Shown: one piece after another, positions 25,963 to 34,985 of the stretch
Position numbering within the stretch: the first letter of the stretch is position 1
Layout: every line of letters begins with the position of its first letter
NCBI RefSeq assembly: GCF_005871205.1
Contig: NZ_SWKM01000012.1
Location: 682,001 to 746,000, forward strand
Length of the DNA stretch: 64,000 nucleotides
DNA from: Marinobacter alexandrii
GTDB taxonomy: Bacteria; Pseudomonadota; Gammaproteobacteria; Pseudomonadales; Oleiphilaceae
Direction of reading: 5' to 3'
Notes under the pieces: generated by a model
What the model saw: only the letters and a program-made list of their open reading frames with translations
Database searches by the model: none
What the model was told of the DNA's origin: nothing
Translations under genes and position numbers: made by a program

Positions 25963-27453
25963 ATGATTCCAGTCATATTGTCGGGTGGTTCCGGTTCACG
26001 GCTTTGGCCGCTATCCCGTGAAGCTTATCCCAAACAGTTTCTACCATTGTTGACCCGGGACAGCATGTTCCAGCAGACCCTGGCGCGGTTGCCTAAGGAC
26101 AAGGTCGAGGCACCGGTGGTGGTCGCCAATGAGGAACACCGGTTTATTGTAAAGGAACAGCTGGATGCCATCGGCCTGAAGCCTCAGACCATGTTGCTGG
26201 AGCCATTCGGGCGTAACACCGCCCCGGCCGTTGCCATGGCGGCTATCCAGATTGCCCGCCGGGATCCGACCAGCATCATGCTGGTGCTGCCGGCAGACCA
26301 CGACATCAGCGAAACCAAGCCATTTCACGATGCCATTGCCAAGGGCATAGAGGTTGCCCAGGAAGGTGCTTTGGTGCTATTCGGCACTACGCCGGATCGC
26401 CCGGAAACCGGCTATGGCTATGTCTCGGCGGCCGGCGCTGAGGAGGATCCAAATGGTCCCCGGCCAGTGCAGAAGTTCATCGAGAAGCCGGACGAAGCCA
26501 CAGCCCAGCGTCTGCTGGACGAAGGCGGCTATTACTGGAACAGCGGCATGTTCATGTTCCGGGCCGATGCCTACCTTCGGGAGCTGAAGACCCACAGCCG
26601 TGATATCTACGACACCGCGCTGCTGGCCGCTAAAAATCTGGAAGCCGACATGGACTTCTGTCGCATCCCACCGGAGATTTTCGAGCATTGCCCGGATGAT
26701 TCCATCGATTATGCGGTGATGGAAAAAACCACCCGGGCCATGCTGGTGCCGCTGGATGCCGGCTGGAGCGACGTGGGGGCCTGGAGCTCATTGTGGGACA
26801 TCAGCGACAAAGATGAGCAGGACAACGCGGTGTTTGGTGATGCTTGCCTCGAAGACAGTTCCGGTTGCCTGATTCATGCCCCGGATAAACTGGTGGCCAT
26901 GATTGGTGTCGACAATCTGGTGGTGGTCGACACCAAAGATGCCCTGATGGTGGCTCATCGCGATCGGGTCCAGGAGATCAAAGGCGTGGTCAACAAGCTG
27001 AAGGCGGAATCACGTCCGGAAACCCGGGTACACCGCGAGGTGTTCAGGCCCTGGGGTAGCTATGACAGCATCGACATGGGCAACCGGTTCCAGGTGAAGC
27101 ACATCACCGTGAAGCCGGGCGAGAAGCTGTCGTTGCAAAAGCACCACCACCGAGCCGAGCACTGGATCATCGTGCGTGGCACGGCGGAGGTAACCCGTGA
27201 CGACGAAACCTTCCTGCTGTCGGAGAACGAATCCACCTACATCCCAATCGGCGCGGTGCACCGTCTGTTCAACCCCGGGAAAATCCCGCTCGAACTGATC
27301 GAAGTGCAATCTGGCGCCTACCTGGGTGAGGACGACATTGAACGCCTGGATGACCGTTACGGCCGCACCGAAGCGGTCCAGGACAAGGAAAGGGACAAGC
27401 AAAGCGACGAGAAAAAGGAAGACGACATCCCGGTGATGATGAACCGGGCGTGA
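25963..27453 (+). CDS. algA: Mannose-1-phosphate guanylyltransferase / mannose-6-phosphate isomerase AlgA
   Basis: AlgA is a bifunctional type II phosphomannose isomerase. It makes mannose-6-phosphate from fructose-6-phosphate and GDP-mannose from mannose-1-phosphate. The 496-residue protein has the nucleotidyltransferase signature SGGSGSRLWPLSREAYPKQF at residues 6-25 and EKPD for sugar binding. The C-terminal cupin (about 360-460) carries the metal-binding HHHRAEHW and the isomerase activity. The C-terminal tail is rich in Lys/Asp/Glu and is about 15 residues longer than usual (481 aa in P. aeruginosa). GAAGGAG precedes the ATG. Confidence 0.96.
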   Translation: MIPVILSGGSGSRLWPLSREAYPKQFLPLLTRDSMFQQTLARLPKDKVEAPVVVANEEHRFIVKEQLDAIGLKPQTMLLEPFGRNTAPAVAMAAIQIARRDPTSIMLVLPADHDISETKPFHDAIAKGIEVAQEGALVLFGTTPDRPETGYGYVSAAGAEEDPNGPRPVQKFIEKPDEATAQRLLDEGGYYWNSGMFMFRADAYLRELKTHSRDIYDTALLAAKNLEADMDFCRIPPEIFEHCPDDSIDYAVMEKTTRAMLVPLDAGWSDVGAWSSLWDISDKDEQDNAVFGDACLEDSSGCLIHAPDKLVAMIGVDNLVVVDTKDALMVAHRDRVQEIKGVVNKLKAESRPETRVHREVFRPWGSYDSIDMGNRFQVKHITVKPGEKLSLQKHHHRAEHWIIVRGTAEVTRDDETFLLSENESTYIPIGAVHRLFNPGKIPLELIEVQSGAYLGEDDIERLDDRYGRTEAVQDKERDKQSDEKKEDDIPVMMNRA

Positions 27454-27460
27454 TGACCGG

Positions 27461-27495
27461 CAGACCCGGGGACCGGACGCCGGTCCGCGGGTCTG
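27461..27495 (+). other. Strong RNA hairpin between algA and algC
   Basis: A 16-bp stem with one mismatch (arms 27461-27476 and 27480-27495) encloses an ACG loop. It has no following T-run and lies between two genes of one transcript. It may act as an mRNA-processing or stability element, or as a partial terminator that sets the algC level. Confidence 0.55.
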
Positions 27496-27526
27496 TCCCA
27501 GGTTTCATGAATTAAGGAGAACTCTG

Positions 27527-28912
27527 GTGGATTATAACTGCTTTAAAGCCTACGACATCCGTGGCCGGGTGCCCGATCAACTGAACCCGGAAATGGCCGA
27601 GCGAATCGGCCGAGCCTACGTCGCTGTGACTGGTGCCCGCAAGGTCGCCGTCGGTTACGACATTCGTCTGTCCAGTCCGCAGATTGCCGATGCCCTGAAT
27701 CAGGGATTGATGGCGGCCGGGGCGGACGTCTACAGCATTGGCCTGTGCGGCACGGAACAGATTTATTTTGCGACCAGCCATTTTGGGCTGGACGGCGGCA
27801 TCATGGTGACGGCCAGTCACAATCCGAAGGACTACAACGGTATGAAGTTGGTGGGGCCGGGTGCACGGCCGATCAGTTCTGATAATGGCCTGACCGATAT
27901 CCGTGACGGTGCCCAGCAGTCCCTGCCGGATGCCGATGAACCCGGGACGCTACGCAGCCTGGAAGTGACCGGACCCTACATTGAACACTTGTTGGGTTAC
28001 GTCGACCGGGACAGTCTCAAGCCCCTGAAAATCGTGGTTAACGCCGGCAACGGCGGCGCCGGTGAGGTGATCGATGCGCTGGAGCCGTATTTGCCATTCG
28101 AGTTCTACAAAGTACACCACAAAGCCGATGGTACCTTCCCCAATGGCGTTCCCAATCCACTGCTGGAGGAAAACCGCTCGGCCACGGCTATGGCGGTGCT
28201 GGCCAGTGATGCAACCATGGGTATTGCGTGGGACGGGGACTACGACCGCTGCTTCTTCTTCGACGAGAGGGGCCGGTTTATCGAGGGCTACTACATTGTC
28301 GGCCTGCTCGCTGACCAGTTCCTGCGTAAGCAGGGCGGCGGCAAGGTGATCCACGACCCGCGGCTGGTCTGGAATACCAGGGAGCTGGTGTCAGCAGCCA
28401 AGGGCACAGCGGTGGAGAGCAAAACCGGGCATGCCTTCATTAAGCAGCGCATGCGCGAGGAAGATGCCCTCTACGGCGGTGAAATGAGTGCCCACCACTA
28501 TTTTCGGGATTTCTCGTACTGCGACAGCGGCATGATTCCCTGGTTGTTGGTGGCCGAGCGGCTGAGCCAGTCCGGTCAGACACTGTCGGCGCTTATCGAT
28601 GCCCGGATTGAGGCATTTCCCGCCAGTGGCGAAATCAACCGCACGGTGGATGACCCGGCCGTCGTGATCGAGGCCATCGAAGAGATTTATTTGCGGGACG
28701 CACTGTCGCTGAACCACATTGACGGGCTGAGCATGGAGTTCGACAACTGGCGCTTTAACCTGCGCATGTCGAACACCGAGCCAGTCATTCGTCTGAACGT
28801 GGAAAGCCGTGCTGATCAGGCGTTGATGGAAGAGCGGACCGAGACCCTGCTGGAACAGATCCAGCAGCTGTCGAAGCCCATCCGCGGGCCGCGGGAAGCG
28901 GTCACCCTGTAG
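27527..28912 (+). CDS. algC: Phosphomannomutase/phosphoglucomutase AlgC
   Basis: AlgC interconverts hexose 6- and 1-phosphates, giving mannose-1-phosphate for alginate and glucose-1-phosphate for LPS precursors. The 461 residues hold the four-domain alpha-D-phosphohexomutase fold. The phosphoserine loop is TASHNPKDYNG, the metal loop DGDYDRCFFFD, the sugar-specificity loop GEMSAHHYF and the phosphate-binding loop RMSNTEPVIRLN. The start is a GTG after AAGGAGA. Unlike in P. aeruginosa, where algC is unlinked, the gene sits at the end of the alginate cluster. A close paralogue lies at 43.8 kb. Confidence 0.95.
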   Translation: MDYNCFKAYDIRGRVPDQLNPEMAERIGRAYVAVTGARKVAVGYDIRLSSPQIADALNQGLMAAGADVYSIGLCGTEQIYFATSHFGLDGGIMVTASHNPKDYNGMKLVGPGARPISSDNGLTDIRDGAQQSLPDADEPGTLRSLEVTGPYIEHLLGYVDRDSLKPLKIVVNAGNGGAGEVIDALEPYLPFEFYKVHHKADGTFPNGVPNPLLEENRSATAMAVLASDATMGIAWDGDYDRCFFFDERGRFIEGYYIVGLLADQFLRKQGGGKVIHDPRLVWNTRELVSAAKGTAVESKTGHAFIKQRMREEDALYGGEMSAHHYFRDFSYCDSGMIPWLLVAERLSQSGQTLSALIDARIEAFPASGEINRTVDDPAVVIEAIEEIYLRDALSLNHIDGLSMEFDNWRFNLRMSNTEPVIRLNVESRADQALMEERTETLLEQIQQLSKPIRGPREAVTL

Positions 28913-28945
28913 CTGTGCCGCTGGTGTGCCAGGAGGTTGCCAGGC

Positions 28946-29482
28946 TCAGACGATCGGGCCCGGCTCCAGTTGCACGTGCTGAGTGTCGTCGGAGATGCCG
29001 ACGACACCATCCTGAATGGTGATTTGTAGAGACATGCTGCGGTGGGCCAATGTCGTCAGCGCATCGGTGGCTTCCTGCGGCAGGTTGACGATGGTCAGGT
29101 TGTCGAACCGGCTGAGCTTATTGTGATGCTTTTCCCACCACAGGGGCACCGCGCGGCCGCCGTAGGTGTACAGAATGACCTGTCTGGCACGGTTACAGGC
29201 CTTGCGCAGCCTGCCCTCCTCGGGCAAGCCCAATTCAATCCACAGCTCGATCTCGTCGCTCAGGCTTTTCTGCCATAACTCGGGTTCATCATCGGTGCTC
29301 AGGCCCTTGGTGAACTCAAGATGTTCGCCTGCGTTCAGGGCGAACGCCAGTAGCCGGATCATCATCCGCTCGTCGGTTTCGGACGGGTGTTGGGCAATAG
29401 TCAGGTGATGATCGGCGTAGTAGTGCCGGTCCATGTCGGCGATGTTCAGTGTGGCTTTGTAGATGGTTGCTTTGAGCGCCAT
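28946..29482 (-). CDS. yaeQ: YaeQ family protein
   Basis: The 178-residue protein matches YaeQ along its whole length: MALKATIYKATLNIADMDRHYY at the start, then HPSETDERMMIRLLAFAL, LWIELGLPEEGRLRKAC, YGGRAVPLWWEKH and the C-terminal ISDDTQHV. YaeQ has a PD-(D/E)XK nuclease-like fold. It was once proposed to suppress RfaH loss, but its role remains unclear. It is convergent with algC and divergent from the lrgA-like gene. Confidence 0.95.
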   Translation of the reverse strand: MALKATIYKATLNIADMDRHYYADHHLTIAQHPSETDERMMIRLLAFALNAGEHLEFTKGLSTDDEPELWQKSLSDEIELWIELGLPEEGRLRKACNRARQVILYTYGGRAVPLWWEKHHNKLSRFDNLTIVNLPQEATDALTTLAHRSMSLQITIQDGVVGISDDTQHVQLEPGPIV

Positions 29483-29562
29483 GAAAAGTCCGGATTGGTG
29501 TCTTGCTATCAGTATGCGCTAGTGTAGTGCAAATCTGTCCTGATAAGCATGACGACCTCTCA

Positions 29563-29937
29563 ATGTTGCGTGGTTTCCTGATTCTGGTTCTGTTTTTCCT
29601 GCTCGGCGAGGCGCTGCGGCTGGTGTTCGTGTTGCCAATCAGTGGTGGCGTGCTGGGCATGATCCTCATTACGCTTACCCTGATGCTGCAGGGTAGGGTC
29701 AGCAATGAGCTGGCAACCGCCAGTCAGGGCCTGATCTCGGTCTTGGTTCTGCTGATCATGCCCGGTGTGGTCGGGGCCTTTTTCACCGTCAGCCAGTACC
29801 AGGAACAGTGGCTGGCAGTGATTGCCGCGCTCCTGCTTGGCACCGTCCTGAGTGTGCTGAGCACGCTCTTGCTGATGCGAGCACTGGTGCGGACCGGCCA
29901 GCGGAGTAGGTTGGGTGAGGGCGGGGCGGATGACTGA
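29563..29937 (+). CDS. CidA/LrgA family holin-like membrane protein
   Basis: This 124-residue protein has four predicted membrane helices. GGVLGMILITLTLMLQG is the typical central CidA/LrgA block, and LLIMPGVVGAF follows. In Staphylococcus the Lrg/Cid proteins modulate murein hydrolase export and carbon-overflow metabolism. In proteobacteria related pairs are called YohJ/YohK. The stop overlaps the LrgB gene start by 8 bases, so the pair is co-translated. I took the ATG at 29563; the longer frame adds a soluble segment not seen in the family. Confidence 0.88.
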   Translation: MLRGFLILVLFFLLGEALRLVFVLPISGGVLGMILITLTLMLQGRVSNELATASQGLISVLVLLIMPGVVGAFFTVSQYQEQWLAVIAALLLGTVLSVLSTLLLMRALVRTGQRSRLGEGGADD

Positions 29938-30655
29938 CCTGCTTACCCGTGTGCTTGCCCTTCCAGAGACCCTGTCGGCCACGCCGATACTAGCGATCGG
30001 CCTGACCCTGAGTGCGTTTTTCATCGGCAATTGGCTGTTTCGCCGCCTCGGCCAGCCGCTGTGGCTGCCACCGGTGGTGTTGTCGGCGGTGGCGCTGGCT
30101 CTCATCATTGCCCTGTTACCACTGGAGTATGACCGCTATCGTGACGGCGCCCAGTGGCTGATGCTGTTGCTGGGGCCGGCGACGGTCGCCCTCGGCATTC
30201 CCCTGTATCAACAGATGCATCATATCCGGGCCTTGTGGCGGCCCATTGTCTGCACCTTACCGCTGGCGGCCACCCTGGCGTCGGTGTACGCGCTGGTAAT
30301 TGCCTGGGCTCTGGGTGCGACCCCGGAGGTGCTGGCCTCGCTGGCGCCCAAGTCGGTCACCGCCCCGATTGCTATTGGCATAACCGAACAACTCGGTGGT
30401 GCCGTACCCCTGATGATGGGTGGGCTGCTGGTCACTGGTGTGCTCGCTACACTGTTTGTTGACCTGCTGGCAGGGCCGTTGGGAATAGAAGACGAACGTA
30501 TCCTCGGCTTTGCCCTCGGTCTGAACGGTCATGCCATTGGCACCGCCCGGGCCTTCGAAATCAGCCATACCGCCGGCGCCTTTGCGTCTCTGGGTATGGG
30601 GCTGACAGGTGTCTTTACCGCGTTAATTCTTCCCCTGATTTGGCGTCTGGTCTAG
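29930..30655 (+). CDS. LrgB family membrane protein
   Basis: This 241-residue multi-spanning protein of the LrgB/CidB (YohK) family contains LGPATVALGIPLYQQ, LAPKSVTAPIAIGITEQLGG and GLNGHAIGTARAFE, all family signatures. It pairs with the overlapping LrgA-like gene. Such pairs have been linked to control of cell lysis and to export of small carboxylates such as pyruvate. Which applies here cannot be decided from sequence. Confidence 0.93.
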   Translation: MTDLLTRVLALPETLSATPILAIGLTLSAFFIGNWLFRRLGQPLWLPPVVLSAVALALIIALLPLEYDRYRDGAQWLMLLLGPATVALGIPLYQQMHHIRALWRPIVCTLPLAATLASVYALVIAWALGATPEVLASLAPKSVTAPIAIGITEQLGGAVPLMMGGLLVTGVLATLFVDLLAGPLGIEDERILGFALGLNGHAIGTARAFEISHTAGAFASLGMGLTGVFTALILPLIWRLV

Positions 30656-30851
30656 AGCTGGAGTGCAGGTGTTGTGCGATAGCTCATGGTGTCCAGAAAG
30701 CGGCACTGAATCTGTTTAAGCAATCATTTTGGCCTCCCCTGATTCCCTTTACTTCTGGAAACCGGTTCACCTGTTGACTATTGTATGAGAAGTAAAACAA
30801 AAAACGCTTCAGTCGAAGTGCACCATCAGAGCTGACTCAGGGGTAACTGTT

Positions 30852-32138
30852 ATGAGTAATATGTCACCCTTACTCTCTGATTGGTTCGACACAACCTTCA
30901 TGGGACACGGGCATTGCTATCTGTGGCGCTCTGATCTCGTAGTTCTGCACACAGTCTCCGATTCACTCATTGCTGCGTCTTATTTCACCATCCCGGTCGC
31001 TTTGTACGTGCTGGTGCACAAGCGTAAAGACCTTGAATACGACTGGATGTTTGTGCTGTTTGCGCTCTTTATCTTTTGCTGTGGCCTGACCCATCTGATG
31101 TCGGTCTACAATGTCTGGAATGGGGCTTATTACGTCTCTGGAGGACTCAAGGCGTTAACTGCTTTGGTCTCTCTGCTCACCGCAGCTCTCATTTGGCCCC
31201 TCATTCCTAAAGCCATTGCGCTGCCGCGTCCTGCCGAACTGCAGGCAGCAAACCATGAGCTGGAAGCCGAAATTTCCCGCCGGAGTCTCTCCGAGCAAGG
31301 CCTCGAAAGGGCCCACGTAGAACTGGAAGGTCGAATTGCAGAGCTGACGCGCACCAAAGTTCGGCTGGAGCAGGAAATTGAGCAACGATCCCGTCTGGAA
31401 AGGCGGCAGCAGGAACAGACGCAAGCGTTGAAGCGGTCAAACGAAGAGCTCGAACAATTTGCCTTTATCGCTTCCCATGACCTGCGGGAGCCTCTGCGCA
31501 AGTTGATGGCGTTCACTCAGATGCTTATGTCCGGTAAGTACGGAGAGTTTAACGAAAAAGGCGAGCAGTTTGTGCGTTACATTCGAGAAGCTGCGGAGAG
31601 GATGGACGCGCTGCTGAACAGCTTGCTGAGTTACAGCCGGATCAGTTCGAGTCGCGAAGATCATGAGGACGTCAATCTTGCACAAATCGTGGATGAGGCC
31701 TGTCGGGACTTGCAGCTGCGCATAGAGGAAACCGGCGCGTCGATCCAGGTGGACGATCTGTGCTGGGTGCACGGAGACCCTGCTCAACTAAGGCAACTGA
31801 TCCAGAATCTATTGAGTAACTCACTGAAATACTTTTCTCCCGGGACTCCACCGGTAATTAGAGTTGGGGCGCACCGAAACGAGGCCACTGGGCGTTGCGA
31901 CGTTTTCGTGGCTGACAATGGCATCGGATTCGATATGGCGTACGGAGAACAGATCTTCGAAGTGTTCAAGCGTCTGCATGGCAGGGCAGAGTTTGAAGGC
32001 ACCGGAATGGGTCTTGCTATTTGCCGCAAGATTGTAGAGCGGCATGGTGGGACTATTGCCGCGCAAGGTACGGAAGGAAAGGGTGCGGAGTTCCGGTTTG
32101 ATTTGCCGCTTGCCGGGGCACTTGGAGGCGGACCATGA
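30852..32138 (+). CDS. Sensor histidine kinase with ethylene-receptor-like membrane domain
   Basis: This is a 428-residue kinase. Residues about 28-120 hold three membrane helices closely resembling the plant ETR1 ethylene-binding domain. SDSLIAASYFTIP has Asp37 and Tyr44 at the ETR1 Asp25/Tyr32 spacing, and CCGLTHLM has Cys77 and His81, matching the copper ligands Cys65/His69. A coiled coil (about 130-200) follows. The dimerisation box contains the phospho-acceptor His in FIASHDLREPLRK. The ATPase domain shows NLLSNSLKY, DNGIGFD and GTGMGLAICRKI. It probably senses ethylene or a similar small ligand and signals to the overlapping response-regulator genes. Confidence 0.93.
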   Translation: MSNMSPLLSDWFDTTFMGHGHCYLWRSDLVVLHTVSDSLIAASYFTIPVALYVLVHKRKDLEYDWMFVLFALFIFCCGLTHLMSVYNVWNGAYYVSGGLKALTALVSLLTAALIWPLIPKAIALPRPAELQAANHELEAEISRRSLSEQGLERAHVELEGRIAELTRTKVRLEQEIEQRSRLERRQQEQTQALKRSNEELEQFAFIASHDLREPLRKLMAFTQMLMSGKYGEFNEKGEQFVRYIREAAERMDALLNSLLSYSRISSSREDHEDVNLAQIVDEACRDLQLRIEETGASIQVDDLCWVHGDPAQLRQLIQNLLSNSLKYFSPGTPPVIRVGAHRNEATGRCDVFVADNGIGFDMAYGEQIFEVFKRLHGRAEFEGTGMGLAICRKIVERHGGTIAAQGTEGKGAEFRFDLPLAGALGGGP

Positions 32139-32572
32139 AAACTGTTCCGGTATTGATGGCCGATGACGATCCAGTTGATCAGGTATTGACTAAGGAAGCG
32201 TTCGAAGAGGCCAGCGCACCCACCCCCCTCTTTTTTGTCAATGACGGGGCCGAATTGATGAAATATCTCCGGCGAGAGCCTCCCTACACCGATGAGTCTC
32301 GATATCCAGTGCCTGGCCTGATTCTTCTGGATCTGAACATGCCAAAAAAGGATGGACGAGAGTGTCTCGCAGAAATACGGGTCGACCCTCAGCTAAGGCA
32401 CTTACCGATAATTGTCATGACCACATCCAGTCGGGAGGAGGAAGTGTTCAGCAGTTATGATCTGGGAGCCAATTCGTACATTACCAAACCGGTGGATTTT
32501 GAGAAGCTGGTGATTCAGGTAAAGGCGTTAAGCGCTTACTGGTGTTCAATTGTGGAGCTACCGAGTGGTTAG
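32135..32572 (+). CDS. Rcp1-like single-domain response regulator
   Basis: This 145-residue receiver-only protein of the phytochrome-partner (Rcp1) type has the acidic pair at Asp10-Asp12, the phospho-acceptor Asp66 in LILLDLNMPKKDG, the Thr in VMTTSS and the Lys in YITKPV. The C-terminal YWCSIVELP is typical of this subfamily. Its ATG overlaps the kinase stop (ATGA), so it is the likely direct phosphorylation partner. It has no output domain and may act as a phosphate shuttle to the next gene product. Confidence 0.93.
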   Translation: MKTVPVLMADDDPVDQVLTKEAFEEASAPTPLFFVNDGAELMKYLRREPPYTDESRYPVPGLILLDLNMPKKDGRECLAEIRVDPQLRHLPIIVMTTSSREEEVFSSYDLGANSYITKPVDFEKLVIQVKALSAYWCSIVELPSG

Positions 32573-34286
32573 CACAAAAAACGTCATCCGGGTGCACATC
32601 GTAGATGATGATCCCACTGATTTCATTATCCTCGACGAGTTGCTTTTTGGTTCAAAGCGATTCCGGTTCGAAGTCTGTCACCTCAGCACGATCGAGGAAG
32701 CGCGTCAGGAATTGCTGGCCCCGGAATGCGATGTCTTCCTGGTCGACTATTTTCTGGGGCGCGAAACGGCACGTGATCTCTTGTTGGAAGCGAGGAAGCT
32801 GCACTGCACTATCCCTATTGTAGTTTTGACGGGGGCAAACTCCCCGCAACTCGATGACGAAGTGCTGGAACTGGGAGCTGCAGATTTTTTGCCCAAGGAC
32901 GAACTGAGTTTGCCCTTGCTGGAGCGAACTATCGGTCACGCGATCCGCCACAAACGCGCGGAGCTTGAGCTGGAACGAATGGTCAAACGAGATCCGTTAA
33001 CCGGCTTGGGAAATCGACTCTTGTTTGAAGAAATTCTCGAAAGCTCACTGGCGCGCTGTAAACGTTCTGGCAAAAGTCTTGCGGTCCTGTTCATGGATCT
33101 TGACCGCTTTAAGGAAATCAATGATTCACTCGGTCATCCGACGGGCGACCTGCTTTTGCTCCTGATATCGGATCGTTTGAAATCCGTGATTCGGGAAGCT
33201 GATTTCGTTGCCCGGATTGGCGGTGATGAATTCACCATCCTGATTGAAGAACTTCACAGTGCGAATGATGCGCTGGCAGTGGCCCAGAAGATTGTATCGG
33301 CGGTGTCCCACCCCTCGCCAGTTGGTGGGCACGAGCTAAATGTATCGGCCAGCATCGGCTTGGCCATGTATCCCGAAAACGGCGATACACCCATTAAATT
33401 GATGCAGAAAGCTGATCTTGCTTTATATGAAGCAAAACGAAGTGGATTGAATAAAGTTCAGTGTTTCACCGCTAATCTTCAGACTCAGTTGGAGAAGCAC
33501 CTCTACATCGAAAAAGGTTTGCGATACGCACTGGAAAACGATCAGTTTGACTTGCATCTCCAGCCTCAGTGGACGCTGGAGGGCCAGAAAGTAATAGGTT
33601 TCGAGGCCTTGTTGCGCTGGCGTTACGGGGCTACGGGTGCGGTATCTCCTGCTGATTTTATTCCTGTTGCCGAGAAAACAGGTTTGATAGTGCCCATCGG
33701 TGAATGGGTGATTTCCAAAGCATGCCAGTACCTTAAAGAGTGGCAGTTGTTGGGGATCACCAACTGTCGAATAGCAATCAATGTATCGCCACTGCAATTG
33801 AAGGCGGGCAGATTCGTTGACGCCCTTCAGTCTATAGCTTTGGCCGAAGGCGTCGGTGCCGATCTTTTCGAGGTTGAGATAACCGAGGAAAGTTTGCTGG
33901 ATGGAATTGAGGAGCACGGTCGTGTGTCCACGGAATTGAGCCGGTTACGCGGGCTGGGCATCAAGATAGCCATCGATGATTTTGGAACGGGGTATTCCTC
34001 CTTGCGGTATTTGAGGCAATTTCCAGCGGACGTCGTCAAGATCGACAAGAGCTTTGTGTCGTCAGATAAGGAGGAGTTGTCCGAGCCGGCAATATGCAAG
34101 GCCATTGTGACCATGGCGGAGTCATTGAGCATGGAGGTGGTCGCTGAGGGCATTGAGACGCCGACTCAACTCCTCGAATTGCAGCAGATCGGATGCCTGT
34201 TGGGCCAAGGCTTTCTTGTATCGCGGCCACTGGCCTTTGAGGAAGCGAGCCAGTGGGCATTGGCGGGCCGACCAAGCTCTGGGTAA
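32565..34286 (+). CDS. REC-GGDEF-EAL c-di-GMP turnover protein
   Basis: This 573-residue protein has three domains. The receiver (about 1-125) has HIVDDDP and VFLVDYFLG with the acceptor Asp. The GGDEF domain (about 140-300) has an intact GGDEF motif in ARIGGDEFTIL and an RxxD inhibitory site (READ) five residues before it. The EAL domain (about 320-570) has [29 protein letters not shown] and AEGIET, so both activities look possible. The GTG start overlaps the upstream stop by 8 bases. The operon with an ethylene-receptor-like kinase suggests ligand-controlled c-di-GMP, which could influence Alg44. Confidence 0.93.
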   Translation: MVSTKNVIRVHIVDDDPTDFIILDELLFGSKRFRFEVCHLSTIEEARQELLAPECDVFLVDYFLGRETARDLLLEARKLHCTIPIVVLTGANSPQLDDEVLELGAADFLPKDELSLPLLERTIGHAIRHKRAELELERMVKRDPLTGLGNRLLFEEILESSLARCKRSGKSLAVLFMDLDRFKEINDSLGHPTGDLLLLLISDRLKSVIREADFVARIGGDEFTILIEELHSANDALAVAQKIVSAVSHPSPVGGHELNVSASIGLAMYPENGDTPIKLMQKADLALYEAKRSGLNKVQCFTANLQTQLEKHLYIEKGLRYALENDQFDLHLQPQWTLEGQKVIGFEALLRWRYGATGAVSPADFIPVAEKTGLIVPIGEWVISKACQYLKEWQLLGITNCRIAINVSPLQLKAGRFVDALQSIALAEGVGADLFEVEITEESLLDGIEEHGRVSTELSRLRGLGIKIAIDDFGTGYSSLRYLRQFPADVVKIDKSFVSSDKEELSEPAICKAIVTMAESLSMEVVAEGIETPTQLLELQQIGCLLGQGFLVSRPLAFEEASQWALAGRPSSG

Positions 34287-34319
34287 TAAAGGTGCGGCAT
34301 TGATTGCCAGGGAGGGACA

Positions 34320-34790
34320 GTGCTTTTTTCGAGGCAAATGATATTGAACGTTTGGTTGATCGCCTCAGGTGAGCATGGTGAAGACTTGGAGGAGGTGCTG
34401 CGAATGAACTCACTTGGCCATAACCTAACGGTTCTGGCTAACGAAACTGAGTTTAATCAACGAGCGGAAAATCTTCGGGTAAATTCCAGTGGATTTCCCC
34501 ATTTGTTGATGTATCTGATTGGCGACAACCCGGCTGCTACCAGGGACTGGCTTAGGCGAGTGAAAGTTTCCGCGGATTTACGGCACGTGCCGGTGATCGT
34601 GTTTCACACAGATAGGGCAAGGCCGGATGTCAGGAGTCTTTACGCACTTGGAGCCACATCTGTTATCCGTGTCCCTGTAGGATTTCAGGGTTTGGTTGAG
34701 ATCATGCGAGTCATTGAGGCTTATTGGTTCAGCGTAACCTTGGTGCCAAAAGGCGGGTCTCGGGGTGGTTCAACCCACGATAAGCATTAG
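34320..34790 (+). CDS. Degenerate receiver-domain protein
   Basis: The 156-residue protein resembles the Rcp1-like regulator at 32135, including the C-terminal AYWFSVTLVPKG. It has lost the receiver chemistry. The acceptor position reads LLMYLIGDN instead of LLDLNMP, and the conserved Lys is replaced (IRVPV). The N-terminal acidic pair is also absent. It cannot be phosphorylated in the usual way and may work as a binding partner in the same signalling operon. The start is a GTG after GGGAGGGA, 33 bases after the preceding stop. Confidence 0.75.
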   Translation: MLFSRQMILNVWLIASGEHGEDLEEVLRMNSLGHNLTVLANETEFNQRAENLRVNSSGFPHLLMYLIGDNPAATRDWLRRVKVSADLRHVPVIVFHTDRARPDVRSLYALGATSVIRVPVGFQGLVEIMRVIEAYWFSVTLVPKGGSRGGSTHDKH

Positions 34791-34985
34791 GAAAACATGC
34801 CCCTGTTTTTTTTGCACCGGAGCCACCCGCAAGGCGGCGTTAACGGCTCATTCACCTCGCGAATAACCTCCACTCGCAATTTCGATTGCTGTTAGGGGAA
34901 TCCCCGACTAGTTTTTAGCGCAGACATCTGGTGCGAAGTTGCGCCGATGCGCCGCAAAATTCTTAAAACAGCGACGGAAAACGCG

